DNA of 64,000 nucleotides. Origin: JACJYC01 sp964558465. Lineage in GTDB: Bacteria; Bacteroidota; Bacteroidia; Chitinophagales; Saprospiraceae. Each line of letters begins with the position of its first letter. The first letter of the stretch is position 1. A program made the position numbers and the translations under genes. Below the pieces are notes generated by a model. The model was not told where the DNA came from, did no database searches, and worked only from the letters and a program-made list of their open reading frames with translations. Location of the stretch: positions 1 to 64,000 of the forward strand of contig CAZLEF010000009.1 in NCBI GenBank assembly GCA_964558465.1. Direction: 5' to 3'. Below, piece after piece: positions 33,394-42,696 of this stretch.

Positions 33394-34650
33394 ATGCACA
33401 GGTTATTGATTGCAGCAGCCATTTCAGGACTGATCGTCCCTGCCGCCGCCCAGGATAGCTTGCTGACGGAAAAACTCCGTCCATTGGTTCACACCTTCCA
33501 ATATGAAGAAGGGAAATTATCCGGCGACGGATTGACCTTTTTACTGGAAACCGGCAAAACCGCCTCCTTTTTCCTCATTGGCGAAGACCACGGGATGGCC
33601 GAATTCCCGTTGTTTACCGCCGCCTTGTTCCGGGCATTCCAACCGCTGGGGTATCAATACTTTGCAACGGAGACCGGGCCTTTCTCGGCCGGGATCGTAC
33701 AGGCATTGACTGCCGGTCCGGACTGGCGCGCCCGATTTAAAGCGCATTTCGACCAATATCCCTGGAGCATCCCTTTTTATTACTGGCAGGAGGAGTGTGA
33801 GATCCCCGTGGCGGTGGCTGAAGTTACCCCGCCCGGCAAACTGGCGGTCTGGGGGCTCGACCAGGAATTTGCCACCTCGTTTCAGATGCTTTTTCATGTT
33901 CTGGAAAAAGAGGCGACTACGCCGGAAGGGCGGGAAACGGCCGGTTTTTATGCCGGGATGGCGGCCAAAGCCGACGGCGCCGCTATCTCTTCCGGCGACC
34001 CTTCCCGGTCTTTTCTGGCGATCGTAAAACCCGGTGACTTTGCCCGGCTGAGATCCGCCTTCGCCGGCAAACCCAGGTCGCTCGACCTGATCCGGGAACT
34101 CGAAGAAAGCGTGCAGATCTACCAGTTGTGGTTTGTAGGGGAAGGCTACGAATCGAACCGCCTGCGCGCCGAAATGATGAAACGGCATTTTATGCAATAT
34201 TACGGGGAGGCCAAAACCCGGGGAGAACAGCCGAAAGTGGTGTTCAAATTCGGCGCCAACCATCTATACCGCGGCCTCAACGCCCTCAATGTGGCGGATA
34301 TCGGCAATTTTGTGGCTGAACTGGCGAGCCAGGAAGACCTTCAATCTTTCCATTTATATACCCTGGGTCGGAAAGGTACCCAAAATGCTTTTACCCCGTT
34401 TAGCAAAAGCGACGCGGATAAAAAACAGCCTTACGACGCCGGACAATACCTCGATCGCATCGATTTTTCGGCAGCATTGGAAGCCGTACCTGAAAACGAA
34501 TGGGCCGTGATCGACCTGCGCCCGCTGCGCAAAACTTTGTTCAACGGGCAGATTAAAAATATCAACGAAGGGTTGAAAAGGCTGATCTGGAGTTTCGACG
34601 CTTTACTGGTTGTGCCGGAGGTGCGGGCTTCGGTGTTTTTGGGGGAGTAG
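33394..34650 (+). CDS. exported EreA/ChaN-like protein
   Basis: This 418-residue protein has a signal peptide (MHRLLIAAAISGLIVPAAAQ; ATG at 33394 preferred over 33373). The segment LIGEDHGMAEFPLF near residue 60 with ATETGPF near residue 97 follows the EreA/ChaN-like pattern GExxH...E. A later HLYRGLNALNVADIGNF near residue 285 is reminiscent of the conserved GxxH region in the second half. Erythromycin esterase-type proteins hydrolyse lactone rings, but members of this wider superfamily have varied or unknown roles, so no resistance function is assumed. It follows hisA by 118 bases and is separated from the next gene by tandem repeats. Confidence 0.6.
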   Translation: MHRLLIAAAISGLIVPAAAQDSLLTEKLRPLVHTFQYEEGKLSGDGLTFLLETGKTASFFLIGEDHGMAEFPLFTAALFRAFQPLGYQYFATETGPFSAGIVQALTAGPDWRARFKAHFDQYPWSIPFYYWQEECEIPVAVAEVTPPGKLAVWGLDQEFATSFQMLFHVLEKEATTPEGRETAGFYAGMAAKADGAAISSGDPSRSFLAIVKPGDFARLRSAFAGKPRSLDLIRELEESVQIYQLWFVGEGYESNRLRAEMMKRHFMQYYGEAKTRGEQPKVVFKFGANHLYRGLNALNVADIGNFVAELASQEDLQSFHLYTLGRKGTQNAFTPFSKSDADKKQPYDAGQYLDRIDFSAALEAVPENEWAVIDLRPLRKTLFNGQIKNINEGLKRLIWSFDALLVVPEVRASVFLGE

Positions 34651-34654
34651 TTGG

Positions 34655-34765
34655 CAGTTGGCAGTTGATAGTTTTTAGTCCACAGTTGGCAGTCTGCAGT
34701 TGGCAGTCTCTTGAAACTGGGCGAAGTCGAAGTTCAGTCCACAGTTGGCAGTCTGGCAGTCTGGT
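34655..34765. repeat. GTTGGCAGT / GTCCACAGTTGGCAG repeats
   Basis: Several copies of AGTTGGCAGT and CCACAGTTGGCAGTCTG follow the EreA-like gene. The motif GGGCGAAGTCGAAG at 34717-34730 resembles the GCGAAGTCGA unit repeated inside glpD at 47271-47346. The region is non-coding. Confidence 0.8.
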
Positions 34766-35443
34766 TCATTTAAGCGGGATCAAATACCCGACACTTAATT
34801 GGGTTCCACGGTTTTGAGGGCCTTGGGTTGAGCCGGATTGGGTTGTCAACATTTTAACTCCCGGATTGAATCGGATATCGGCAAACAGCTTCCCGAAGCG
34901 GATGGACTGCGTGGCATAGAATCCAAAGATTATGCCCCCGCTGAATCTGGGAACATCCCCGCTTTTTAAATCATATTTCATATTCCATTCCCATTCGGAT
35001 CCATCATAGGTGAGTTTCGCGTTCCGTTTACCCCCGGTCAAATACCTGAAGGAAAGGCCGGCTTGAACCCCCAATTCCTGCCTTTCAGATTTGAAGATAC
35101 GCCATTTACCCAATATTGCCAAGGTCAGGTGGTTTTCCTGGATGGCCTCAAAAAGACTGAACGAATCTTGATTCCTTGAAAAATTCACACTTTTTCTCTG
35201 CCAACCCAGTTCTGTCAGCAGGGCTGAACCTTCACCTAAAGGTATCTCCAGCGGAATTCCAAAGACAAAATCGGAGGTTCTTAACCGGCTGATTTGAAAG
35301 AAGGAACTGGTTTTAATATTATCCGGCTTGCTGGTCGTCAGGTTGACCCCAACCCGCACCCCTGTAGAAATTTGGGCTGAAAGGCAGAAGGAAGATAAAA
35401 TCATGAAAGCTGCAAAAAAGAAAAGTTTTGTTGATTTTTTCAT
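34766..35443 (-). CDS. outer-membrane beta-barrel (PorT-like) protein
   Basis: This 225-residue protein has a signal peptide (MKKSTKLFFFAAFMILSSFCLSAQ). Alternating-polarity strands follow, as in outer-membrane beta-barrel proteins of the PorT family: GVRVGVNL, LLTELGWQRKSVNF, LGVQAGLSFRYL, FGKLFADIRFNPG and a final strand LSVGYLIPLK. The final residue is Lys, not the common aromatic. Specific cargo or pore function cannot be told. It is alone on the minus strand. Confidence 0.72.
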   Translation of the reverse strand: MKKSTKLFFFAAFMILSSFCLSAQISTGVRVGVNLTTSKPDNIKTSSFFQISRLRTSDFVFGIPLEIPLGEGSALLTELGWQRKSVNFSRNQDSFSLFEAIQENHLTLAILGKWRIFKSERQELGVQAGLSFRYLTGGKRNAKLTYDGSEWEWNMKYDLKSGDVPRFSGGIIFGFYATQSIRFGKLFADIRFNPGVKMLTTQSGSTQGPQNRGTQLSVGYLIPLK

Positions 35444-35628
35444 GGCTTAAAGTTGGGTTGATTGAGTTGATGGTGCAAAATTAGGTTTGCCGCCGCCATC
35501 GGGGAATCGACAATTTAAGGTACGTTCCATACTAAAATCCTGGTAGGCCGCACTGTCGAAGGGAGCCACGCAGCAGGCCTGAAGGAACCGGAGGCTGCCA
35601 ACTGCGAACTTCTCTCTAAATTCGCCAA

Positions 35629-36690
35629 ATGGAACTCAAACTCAATCTCTGGATTCGTTACCTCCTGCCGCTTTTCCTGGCGCTTTTCCTGGGCGTGTTG
35701 ATCTGGATGATGGCCCAGTTCAGGGAGCCGCCGGGTTTTGGCTGGCACGCCTTTGTCTGGTTTGGCGGGGCCGTATTTTTTATCTGGGAATTTGGCTGGT
35801 GGATCAGCAAGCGGCTCGACCGGGATGCCCCCTGGCAAAAAAGTACCCTGAAGCGGTTGACGGTGCAACTGCTGGCGACCAATTTCATGGGATTGCTGGT
35901 GTTCGACGGCTCCTATATCCTGCTCAACTGGTACGAAAACCGGGTTTTACACAACGACAATCCGTTGGCCTGGCTCCATATCCTGGTGGCTTCGGCCGAG
36001 GCGTTTATCATCGTTCAGATCGTCAACGGCATCCAGATCAGTTACCAACTGCTGGCCAACTGGCAAAGAACCCAACTGGAAACCGAGCAGTTGCGCAAAG
36101 AAAAAGCCGTAGGTCAATTGCAGGAGATCCGGCGGCAAATCGACCGCGGTTTTCTGACCGGCCAACTGGCTGAACTGGAAGTCCTCATCGCCGAATCGCC
36201 GGGCCAGGCTGCGTTTTACCTGCAAAAAATATCTGAAACGTTTGATGTCAATCTCAAGGACCTCGACGGCCAACTGGAAGGGGTTCAGGCCGCCCTGAGT
36301 GTGGAAACAGGTCGCCGGCAAACAATTGAAAAAAAGGAACCCCGGTTCAAAACCCGTTTCCTGGTCCGCTCAGGCCCCAAATTTGTAGTCGTGCCGGTAG
36401 AACAGATCGCCGGGTTCTACAAAGACGATCTGGTGCTCCTCCTCACCCGAACCGGCAAAAAATACGTCATCGACGCCAGCCTGGAAGAACTGGAATCGAA
36501 ACTGCCGCCACAGCAGTTTTTCCGCATCAACCGGCAGTGCATCGTTCATGTCGGCGCCATCCAGGAAGTCCGCCCGGACGGTTCCCAACTCGCCCTCACC
36601 CTGGAAGTGGATTTCCCCAAACCCCTGTCCGTCAGTCAGCGGAATGCGGGGGCGTTCAAGCGGTGGCTGGATGGGGAAGAAGGAGGGTAA
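35629..36690 (+). CDS. membrane-anchored LytTR transcription regulator
   Basis: This 353-residue protein has four membrane helices within residues 8-150 (LLPLFLALFLGVLIWMM, AFVWFGGAVFFIWEF, a third near 80-100 and AFIIVQIVNGI). A coiled-coil helix spans 150-185, and a C-terminal LytTR DNA-binding domain spans 250-350 (VEQIAGFYKDD... FFRINRQCIVHV..., which is the strand-turn-strand core). This looks like a one-component regulator: a sensor in the membrane and a DNA-binding domain that contacts two short direct repeats. Its target is unknown, but see the shared element upstream of the T9SS genes at 55497 and 58137. It is monocistronic. Confidence 0.85.
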   Translation: MELKLNLWIRYLLPLFLALFLGVLIWMMAQFREPPGFGWHAFVWFGGAVFFIWEFGWWISKRLDRDAPWQKSTLKRLTVQLLATNFMGLLVFDGSYILLNWYENRVLHNDNPLAWLHILVASAEAFIIVQIVNGIQISYQLLANWQRTQLETEQLRKEKAVGQLQEIRRQIDRGFLTGQLAELEVLIAESPGQAAFYLQKISETFDVNLKDLDGQLEGVQAALSVETGRRQTIEKKEPRFKTRFLVRSGPKFVVVPVEQIAGFYKDDLVLLLTRTGKKYVIDASLEELESKLPPQQFFRINRQCIVHVGAIQEVRPDGSQLALTLEVDFPKPLSVSQRNAGAFKRWLDGEEGG

Positions 36691-36919
36691 GCAGCGAAAA
36701 TATTTATTAATTTTGTAAATGAATTTGTTTAACTTTGTAAAATTAAAATACATATCAATTTAATCGAATCTTCTATTGAAAATACCGGGACGTTGAAAAA
36801 AATCGAAAAAATTCCCGGGTGTTTGATGGGGTTTTCAGCAAGAATGACATTTTTGAAAGCACATAATGGACCTATTTCTTTGTTGCCTGAAACAAATTTG
36901 ATTAACACAACAAAACAAT

Positions 36920-37666
36920 ATGAACCAACGATTTTTATGGCTTGCAGCGGCAGGCCTCTTATTTGGCTGCAAGCCGAACGCGCCGCAGGAATCGGCCTCG
37001 ACTGAAACAGCAACACCGGCGCTCAACACGCTGACGGAAGCCGAAAAACAGGAAGGCTGGGCTTTGCTCTTCGACGGCCAGACCACCAAAGGCTGGCATA
37101 TTTACAACCGGGATACCATGGCCGGCTGGGCGGTCGAAAACGACGAATTCATCGCCCTGGGCCAGGGCGGCCTCGACGGCCATGGCGCCGACATTGTGAC
37201 GGACGAAGAATTTGAAAATTTTGAACTTTCCCTCGAGTGGAAAATGTCGCCCGGCGGCAACAGCGGCGTGTTTTTTAACGTAGTTGAAAGCCCGGAATAC
37301 AGCGCGGTTTATGAAACCGGCCCGGAATACCAACTCATCGACGATGTCGGATTTCCGGAAAAACTGGAACCCTGGCAACTCAGCGCCGCCAACTACGCCA
37401 TGCACCCGCCCGCCAAAAAGGCCTACAAACCGGTCGGAGAATTTAACCTCACCCGCCTCGTCGTCAACAAAGGCCACGTCGAACACTGGCTCAACGGCGA
37501 ACTGATCGTGGCCTACGACCTGTGGACCCCCGAGTGGGAAAACCTGGCCAATACCGGAAAATGGAAGGACTTCCCGGGTTACGGCCGCGCAAAAAAGGGT
37601 AAAATCGCACTTCAGGACCATGGCAACCAAAGCTGGTTCCGCAACATCAAAATCAAACGGCTCTGA
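36920..37666 (+). CDS. DUF1080 lipoprotein (3-keto-disaccharide hydrolase family)
   Basis: This 248-residue lipoprotein has lipobox LLFGC (Cys17). The body matches DUF1080, a jelly-roll concanavalin-like fold found in sugar-processing lipoproteins: WALLFDGQTTKGWHIYN at residues 50-66, FELSLEWKMSPGGNSGVFF at 100-118, and WLNGELIVAYDL near 190. It is followed one base later by a second DUF1080 gene, so the two form an operon. Family members act on keto-disaccharides; the true substrate here is unknown. A TAACTTTG box at 36730-36737 could be its promoter, although the leader would be long. Confidence 0.88.
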   Translation: MNQRFLWLAAAGLLFGCKPNAPQESASTETATPALNTLTEAEKQEGWALLFDGQTTKGWHIYNRDTMAGWAVENDEFIALGQGGLDGHGADIVTDEEFENFELSLEWKMSPGGNSGVFFNVVESPEYSAVYETGPEYQLIDDVGFPEKLEPWQLSAANYAMHPPAKKAYKPVGEFNLTRLVVNKGHVEHWLNGELIVAYDLWTPEWENLANTGKWKDFPGYGRAKKGKIALQDHGNQSWFRNIKIKRL

Positions 37667-37667
37667 T

Positions 37668-38282
37668 ATGAAAAAACTCCTCTTGTTGTTCCTCCTTGGC
37701 GGGCTTGTTTTTCAATCCTGCAAAACGCCCGGCGCCGCCGGCGGCAAAAACGGCGTTTCCCTGTTCAATGGTAAAGACCTGACCGGCTGGACCATTTACG
37801 GCACCGAAAAATGGTACGTCGACAAGGGTGAACTGGTCTGCGAAAGCGGCCCCGACGCCCAGTACGGCTACCTGGGAACGGTTGAAAAATTCAAGGATTT
37901 TGACCTCAGCGTCGACTTCAAACAGGAAGCCGAAGGCAACAGCGGCGTTTTTTTCCGCTCGTCCATCGAAGGTACAAAAATCACCGGCTGGCAGGCTGAA
38001 GTGGCTCCGCCCGGCAAACACTCCGGCGGCATCTACGAATCCTACGGCCGGGGTTGGCTCATCCAGCCCGACCCCAAGGACGAAAACCTGAAAATGGGGG
38101 AATGGAATACCCTTCGTGTCAGGGTCGTCGGCGACGAAGTGACCACCTGGCTCAACGGCGTGCAGAAGATCCAGCTCAAAGACGAAAAGATCGGGATGGC
38201 TACCGGCCAGATCGCTCTCCAGATACACGATGGCGGAGGGATCAAGGTGCGGTGGCGCAAGCTGATGCTGCGGAAGCTTTGA
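37668..38282 (+). CDS. DUF1080 lipoprotein, second tandem copy
   Basis: This 204-residue lipoprotein has lipobox FQSC (Cys19), and its body (SLFNGKDLTGWTIYGTEKW, then FDLSVDFKQEAEGNSGVFF, WLNGVQKIQL) aligns with the preceding DUF1080 gene. The ATG at 37668 is chosen because a signal peptide starts there; the frame continues upstream only as an overlap with the previous gene. The adjacent copies differ in length and probably in specificity. A hairpin-rich gap (38283-38365) separates it from a convergent gene. Confidence 0.88.
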   Translation: MKKLLLLFLLGGLVFQSCKTPGAAGGKNGVSLFNGKDLTGWTIYGTEKWYVDKGELVCESGPDAQYGYLGTVEKFKDFDLSVDFKQEAEGNSGVFFRSSIEGTKITGWQAEVAPPGKHSGGIYESYGRGWLIQPDPKDENLKMGEWNTLRVRVVGDEVTTWLNGVQKIQLKDEKIGMATGQIALQIHDGGGIKVRWRKLMLRKL

Positions 38283-38365
38283 TTGTTGGAGGATGCGAAG
38301 ATTGGAGGATATGAGGATGCGAATCGGAAGCCATCGAATCCTCGTATCTTCCAATCCTCCAACCT
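38283..38365. terminator. hairpin between convergent genes
   Basis: The left arm (TTGGAGGATGCGAAGATTGGAGGAT, in two blocks from 38285) pairs imperfectly with the right arm (CGTATCTTCCAATCCTCCAA, about 38343-38362). The gap lies between two convergent genes and may act as a bidirectional terminator. It lacks a clear T-tract. Confidence 0.4.
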
Positions 38366-39196
38366 TTATCCCACAACATTCACCAACACCCCAATCCCCT
38401 CAATACCGATCCGGATCTCATCCCCGTTTTGGAGTGTGAATTCGTTGGGGGGGACGATCCCCGTTCCGGTCATCAGAAAACAACCGTAAGGGAAACTGCA
38501 TTCGCGGAACAGGAATTCCGCCAGTTCTTCGTGTTTCCTTTTCATCCGGCTGATAGGGATGGAGTCCGAAAAAACGGATTGCCCGTTCCGGAGGATTTCC
38601 AGCGAGATCAGGGTTTCAGGGGGTAAGGGGGACACATAAATGCATGGGCCGAGGGCGGCCGACCCGTCGTAGGTTTTGGCCTGGGGCAGGTACAACGGAT
38701 TTTCGCCTTCGATGCTCCTTGAACTCATATCGTTGCCGATGGTATAACCCACAATTTTTCCGGAAGACGTGAGGAATAAGGTCAGTTCCGGTTCGGGTAC
38801 ATTCCAGACAGAATCCTTCCTGATCCGGACCTTTGCGCCGGAACCGACGGCACGTTGCGCGGTTGATTTAAAAAACAATTCCGGCCGGGGAGCGTCGTAC
38901 ACCCGGTCGTAAAAATCACCCCCACCGGCATCTTTTGATTCTTCCATGCGGGCTTCCCGGCTGCGGTAATAGGTGACCCCGGCCGCCCAGATCTCCTGAC
39001 TTTTGACCGGCGGCAACAATTCGTTTTCCAAATACACTTTTGGGTCTTCAATCCGGGCGGCATCCCGTATTTCTTGTTCAAGGCGTTCTGCCAGGTCGTC
39101 CCGGTTGATGAACCCGTCCCAATCCCGGTTTTTGAGCAGGTAAAAAATGTTTTCTTTTTCCAGCAGGATCCCGTTTTGGAGTTGATATACTTTCAT
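38366..39196 (-). CDS. fumarylacetoacetate hydrolase family protein (276 aa)
   Basis: This 276-residue FAH-fold enzyme differs from the copy at 23884. It starts MKVYQLQNGILLEKENIFYLL. The metal motif is VPEPELTLFL near residue 150, and GNDMSSRSIEGENP and AKTYDGSAALGPCI are conserved FAH segments. This longer type includes sugar-acid dehydratases or hydrolases in oxidative fucose or arabinose routes, which would suit the surrounding sugar genes, but that link is inference. No signal peptide is present, so it is cytoplasmic. It is convergent with the DUF1080 pair. Confidence 0.88.
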   Translation of the reverse strand: MKVYQLQNGILLEKENIFYLLKNRDWDGFINRDDLAERLEQEIRDAARIEDPKVYLENELLPPVKSQEIWAAGVTYYRSREARMEESKDAGGGDFYDRVYDAPRPELFFKSTAQRAVGSGAKVRIRKDSVWNVPEPELTLFLTSSGKIVGYTIGNDMSSRSIEGENPLYLPQAKTYDGSAALGPCIYVSPLPPETLISLEILRNGQSVFSDSIPISRMKRKHEELAEFLFRECSFPYGCFLMTGTGIVPPNEFTLQNGDEIRIGIEGIGVLVNVVG

Positions 39197-39271
39197 GACA
39201 GGAGAATTTTAGGTATCTTGTGGCATTCCTATGCCAGTGACCGCCCAATTTATTTAATAATTCGCATAGCC

Positions 39272-40789
39272 ATGAAATTAATTGCAAGCAGTTTACTGGT
39301 TTTTTTTGTTTTCGGCCTTTTTTCGGGGTGTGGGCCCCGCAAACCTGGCCTGGGTATATTCCAGGGCCACGGCGATATCGGCGCTGTCCGCCATAAAGGG
39401 TCCGTGGAATATGATCCAAAATTGAAAACCTACCTCGTAACGGGAAGCGGGGAGAACATGTGGTTCAACAAGGACGAACTGCACTACGTCTGGAAAAAGG
39501 TATCGGGCGATATTTCCATCGCCGCCGATATCGAGTTGCTGGGCGCCGGCGGCAACGCCCATAAAAAAGCCTGCCTCATTATCCGCCAGGACCTCGATAC
39601 CGACGGCGCCTACGCCGACGCAGTTGTCCACGGCGACGGCCTGAATTCGATCCAGTACCGCGAAGAAAAGGGCGGGATTACCCGGGAGATCCAGTCTGGA
39701 GTTTCAGGTCCGCGCAGGCTGAAGATCGAAAAAGAAGGCGATTTTGTTTCCATGTCGCTTGCCCGGGAGGGTGAGCCCCTTCATGCAGCGGGCGGGACCT
39801 TCAAGATCCGGTTCAGAGACCCGTTTTACATCGGCCTGGGGGTATGCGCCCACGACCCCGACGCGGTCGAAAAAGCTATTTTTTCAAATGTCGAGATCAA
39901 ACCCATCCAGCCGGTTCCGGAAGCTGAAAAGGTGTTGGAAAGCACCCTGGAAACCGTGCCCATTGCCTCAGGCGACCGCCGGGTGGTGTACCATACCCGC
40001 GATCATATCGAAGCCCCCAACTGGTCGCGCGACGGCCAAACCCTGCTTTTTAACCAGCAAGGGCATATTTATTCGATTCCCGTTGGCGGGGGCAACCCTA
40101 CTCTGATCCCTACGGGAAACGCCGTCAGAAACAACAACGACCACGGCCTTTCCCCGGACGGCAAATGGCTGGCCATCAGCGATCAATCCCAGGATGGGTC
40201 CTCCAGAATTTATATTGTTCCGGCAAACGGAGGCATACCGCGCCTGGTTACTCCCAATGCGCCGTCGTACTGGCACGGGTGGTCGCCTGACGGCCAAACC
40301 CTTGCCTATTGTGCCGAACGGGATGGTGAATACGATATTTATACGATCCCGGCGGAAGGCGGGGAAGAACGCCGGCTGACCAATGCCCGCGGCCTGGACG
40401 ACGGCCCGGATTACTCTCCCGACGGCCGTTTTATCTATTTCAATTCAGACCGGAGCGGCCGGATGCAGATCTGGCGGATGAAAACCGACGGAAAGGAACA
40501 GCGGCAGGTGACAAAGGACGAATACAACAACTGGTTCCCCCATCCCTCGCCCGATGGCAAGTGGATCGTGTTTCTTTCCTATGAAAAAGACGTGGAGGGC
40601 CACCCTGCGAACAAGGATGTGATGTTGCGCATCATGCCCGCAGAAGGAGGCGAGCCCCGGGTGCTGGCCAAACTGTTCGGCGGGCAAGGTACGATCAATG
40701 TACCTTCATGGTCGCCCGATAGTCAGGAGGTGGCCTTTGTCAGTTACCGGCTTGCGCGCCGCAACCCGAATTTAAATTCGCGCCCGTAA
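39272..40789 (+). CDS. TolB/PD40 beta-propeller lipoprotein with DUF1349-like N-terminal domain
   Basis: This 505-residue lipoprotein has signal peptide MKLIASSLLVFFVFGLFSGC (Cys20), so the ATG at 39272 is used rather than 39074. Residues 25-215 look like a DUF1349/concanavalin-like domain (GDISIAADIELLG..., IRQDLDTDGAYADAV). Residues 225-495 contain PD40 (WD40-like) repeats of the TolB type, for example APNWSRDGQTLLFN, HGLSPDGKWLAISD, HGWSPDGQTLAYC, PDYSPDGRFIYFNS and PHPSPDGKWIVF. TolB-like propellers bind proteins or glycans. It lies next to FAH and DUF1080 genes, so a sugar-related role is suggested but not shown. Confidence 0.85.
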   Translation: MKLIASSLLVFFVFGLFSGCGPRKPGLGIFQGHGDIGAVRHKGSVEYDPKLKTYLVTGSGENMWFNKDELHYVWKKVSGDISIAADIELLGAGGNAHKKACLIIRQDLDTDGAYADAVVHGDGLNSIQYREEKGGITREIQSGVSGPRRLKIEKEGDFVSMSLAREGEPLHAAGGTFKIRFRDPFYIGLGVCAHDPDAVEKAIFSNVEIKPIQPVPEAEKVLESTLETVPIASGDRRVVYHTRDHIEAPNWSRDGQTLLFNQQGHIYSIPVGGGNPTLIPTGNAVRNNNDHGLSPDGKWLAISDQSQDGSSRIYIVPANGGIPRLVTPNAPSYWHGWSPDGQTLAYCAERDGEYDIYTIPAEGGEERRLTNARGLDDGPDYSPDGRFIYFNSDRSGRMQIWRMKTDGKEQRQVTKDEYNNWFPHPSPDGKWIVFLSYEKDVEGHPANKDVMLRIMPAEGGEPRVLAKLFGGQGTINVPSWSPDSQEVAFVSYRLARRNPNLNSRP

Positions 40790-40819
40790 ACCGGATTAGT
40801 CAGCTTGCTGCGTCTTGGC

Positions 40820-40890
40820 TTGGTGGGGACTGAGGATTTGAGGATGCGCGTGCCACGCCACAGGCGTGGAGGATGCGAGGGTTGCCTTTC
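40820..40890. repeat. GAGGATTTGAGGATGCG units with palindromic element
   Basis: GAGGAT-type units flank the palindrome CCACGCCACAGGCGTGG (40853-40869); GGATGCGCG precedes it and GGATGCGAG follows. Similar sequence on both sides of the palindrome is also seen at 24609, 26160 and 32401. Confidence 0.7.
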
Positions 40891-41006
40891 CGATCAAATC
40901 AATCGACCACGTCGCTGTGGGGTCAATCCCCGGCAGGGCATGCCTTCAATATGGGGCCGCGTCCAGCCCGCCCACACCTTTGGTGCGGCGGGTAAACATC
41001 CGGCAT

Positions 41007-42239
41007 CTACTCCTTCTCCACCCGGTTCCAGATATCCAGATAGATCTTCCAGTCTCCATCCGCGTTTTTTTTCCAAACGATGACGTATTTACCGCGCCAG
41101 GGGGTTTCAGAACCGTCGGCATTCAGCGTTTTGCCCTCGTAGTAACCCCAATCATAAGCCTCATCGCCCAGGATGCGGATCTCTTCGGGCATGATCCGGT
41201 GGAAGATCGTTTTGGATTTTCTTTCGGGGGGCGGAATCCAATAGTTTCCGACAGCTTTATGGCCCTGGAGGATCTCCCGGCGATCGGGGAAGATTTTGCC
41301 GTCATCGGTGTAAGCAGCAACCACTTTATCGTATTCGCCGGCTACCAGGCTTTGGGAAAAAGCGTCGATATTCCGGTGGATGATCCCCAGGTCGGTTGCC
41401 TGAAATTCATTTTTTAATGTTTGATAAGTATCGGAAAGCTGGGCGATGGTTTGTTTTGAATCGTGCAGGTTGACTTCGCCGTTGAATGCGCCCAGGGCTT
41501 TGTCGTCGAGTTCGTTGACAAGGTCGACCCATTTTTGCCAGGACGGCAGCCGGTCCAACTGGCCGTAATACAGTTCATTAAACCCATCAATGGCGTAATC
41601 GGCTGTCCGGTTGATCCATGCAGGTTTGTCCTCCGCAAAAACGGCAAAAGGCGCGATCATATCCTCCGAAGAAGGATCGAGGCTGTAACGTTTGCCGAAG
41701 CCGTACCTTGCAGCCAGCCAGGCCCTTTTGCCGACTACACCGATGGAAGGATCGGCCGGGAACCATTCGCCGGTGCTGCTGTCGTAAATTTCGAGCCAGA
41801 CATGGTCGTTGTGTTGTTTGCCGAATACTGACATGCGGGGGCCGCCCTCTTTTACCTTTGTTTCAGCGTCGTTTTGCCGCCTTTCTGTCAATACGTGCAG
41901 GTTGATTTCCCGGACGCGCCGCATTTTAAGCCCCAGGGTTTCCAGGCTGGCGCGGCTCACCTGGGCGAGTTCGTTGCAATTGCCACCCTTGCGCTCGAGG
42001 ATCTCATTCACGGTGCGGCGTTTGTAGTCTGTATAGGTCCAGTCGAAATGGCGTGCAAACCAGTCTACAACCCGGAAGGCCTTGTCGTAATCTGTTTTGG
42101 CGCCCGAGGCCACGTATTGGGAAAAAGCGGGCAGGTCGGTGATCGCCAGGGAATAAAGGCTGTCGACCGGCAGTTGTTTGGTTTGTCCGAAACCGGCGGC
42201 TGAAATAAAAAACAGGGTGATGGGTGCAAGTTTTTTCAT
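41007..42239 (-). CDS. exported transglutaminase-like protein with SnoaL/DUF4440-like tail
   Basis: This 410-residue protein has a signal peptide (MKKLAPITLFFISAAGFGQ). Residues 50-190 carry the papain-like transglutaminase triad: Cys in GGNCNELA, His in NDHVWLEIYD and Asp in PADPS. Residues 290-405 resemble a DUF4440/SnoaL-like domain, common as a binding fold (VAGEYDKVVAAYTDDGKIFPD..., ending DGDWKIYLDIWNR). The combination suggests a peptidase or amidase in the periplasm. It stands upstream of the toxin-antitoxin pair on the same strand, with a 106-base gap. Confidence 0.8.
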   Translation of the reverse strand: MKKLAPITLFFISAAGFGQTKQLPVDSLYSLAITDLPAFSQYVASGAKTDYDKAFRVVDWFARHFDWTYTDYKRRTVNEILERKGGNCNELAQVSRASLETLGLKMRRVREINLHVLTERRQNDAETKVKEGGPRMSVFGKQHNDHVWLEIYDSSTGEWFPADPSIGVVGKRAWLAARYGFGKRYSLDPSSEDMIAPFAVFAEDKPAWINRTADYAIDGFNELYYGQLDRLPSWQKWVDLVNELDDKALGAFNGEVNLHDSKQTIAQLSDTYQTLKNEFQATDLGIIHRNIDAFSQSLVAGEYDKVVAAYTDDGKIFPDRREILQGHKAVGNYWIPPPERKSKTIFHRIMPEEIRILGDEAYDWGYYEGKTLNADGSETPWRGKYVIVWKKNADGDWKIYLDIWNRVEKE

Positions 42240-42345
42240 TGGTACGGTTTGACGGATGAACGATCGCCTGTAAAGACCTTCATTCCCGGGTTAGGTTGCG
42301 GCGAAATTGCAGTCACCCCGAATTCAGGCAAAAATCTCACCTTTC

Positions 42346-42696
42346 TCAGTCAACCGCTCTTTCTAAAATTTCTCTTAATTGACCTCTCAAATCCTTCAAT
42401 TTCTCTTCTTTTGTATTCCAAAGGATTTGACTATTAATTCTATAATAATCGTGAACAAGGATATGTCTCATCCCCTCTATCTTATCCCATTCAGCCTCAA
42501 AATATTTTTCCTTCAGTGCCTTTGAGATTTGATAGGCAGCCTCCCCAAGAATTTCAAAATTCTTAATTACTGCATACTGAGCCATTTCATTATCCATAAA
42601 GGTCGCGTAGTTCATGTCCTCCGTAAATTGCTCAATCCTGTCGATTGCTTCGACCATATGCATAATCCTCTCGAAGTCATCCGGCTTTCCTTTCAT
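42346..42696 (-). CDS. HepT-type HEPN toxin (DUF86)
   Basis: This 116-residue helical protein carries the HEPN RNase motif Rx4HxY as R77-HILV-H82-D-Y84 in GMRHILVHDYYRIN. HepT toxins cut RNA and are neutralised when the MntA partner AMPylates the tyrosine of this motif. The gene overlaps the MntA-like gene by 20 bases, downstream in the same transcript. Base composition is AT-rich compared with neighbours, as often in mobile toxin-antitoxin modules. Confidence 0.93.
   Translation of the reverse strand: MKGKPDDFERIMHMVEAIDRIEQFTEDMNYATFMDNEMAQYAVIKNFEILGEAAYQISKALKEKYFEAEWDKIEGMRHILVHDYYRINSQILWNTKEEKLKDLRGQLREILERAVD

Noticed and set aside
33394..34650. macrolide-resistance (erythromycin esterase) gene
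   Set aside because: Similarity is to the broad EreA/ChaN-like superfamily and is partial; resistance is not supported.
40861..41006. VOC-like protein fragment (SIDHVAVGS)
   Set aside because: Only a few residues match and they lie in repeat DNA; no supporting frame.
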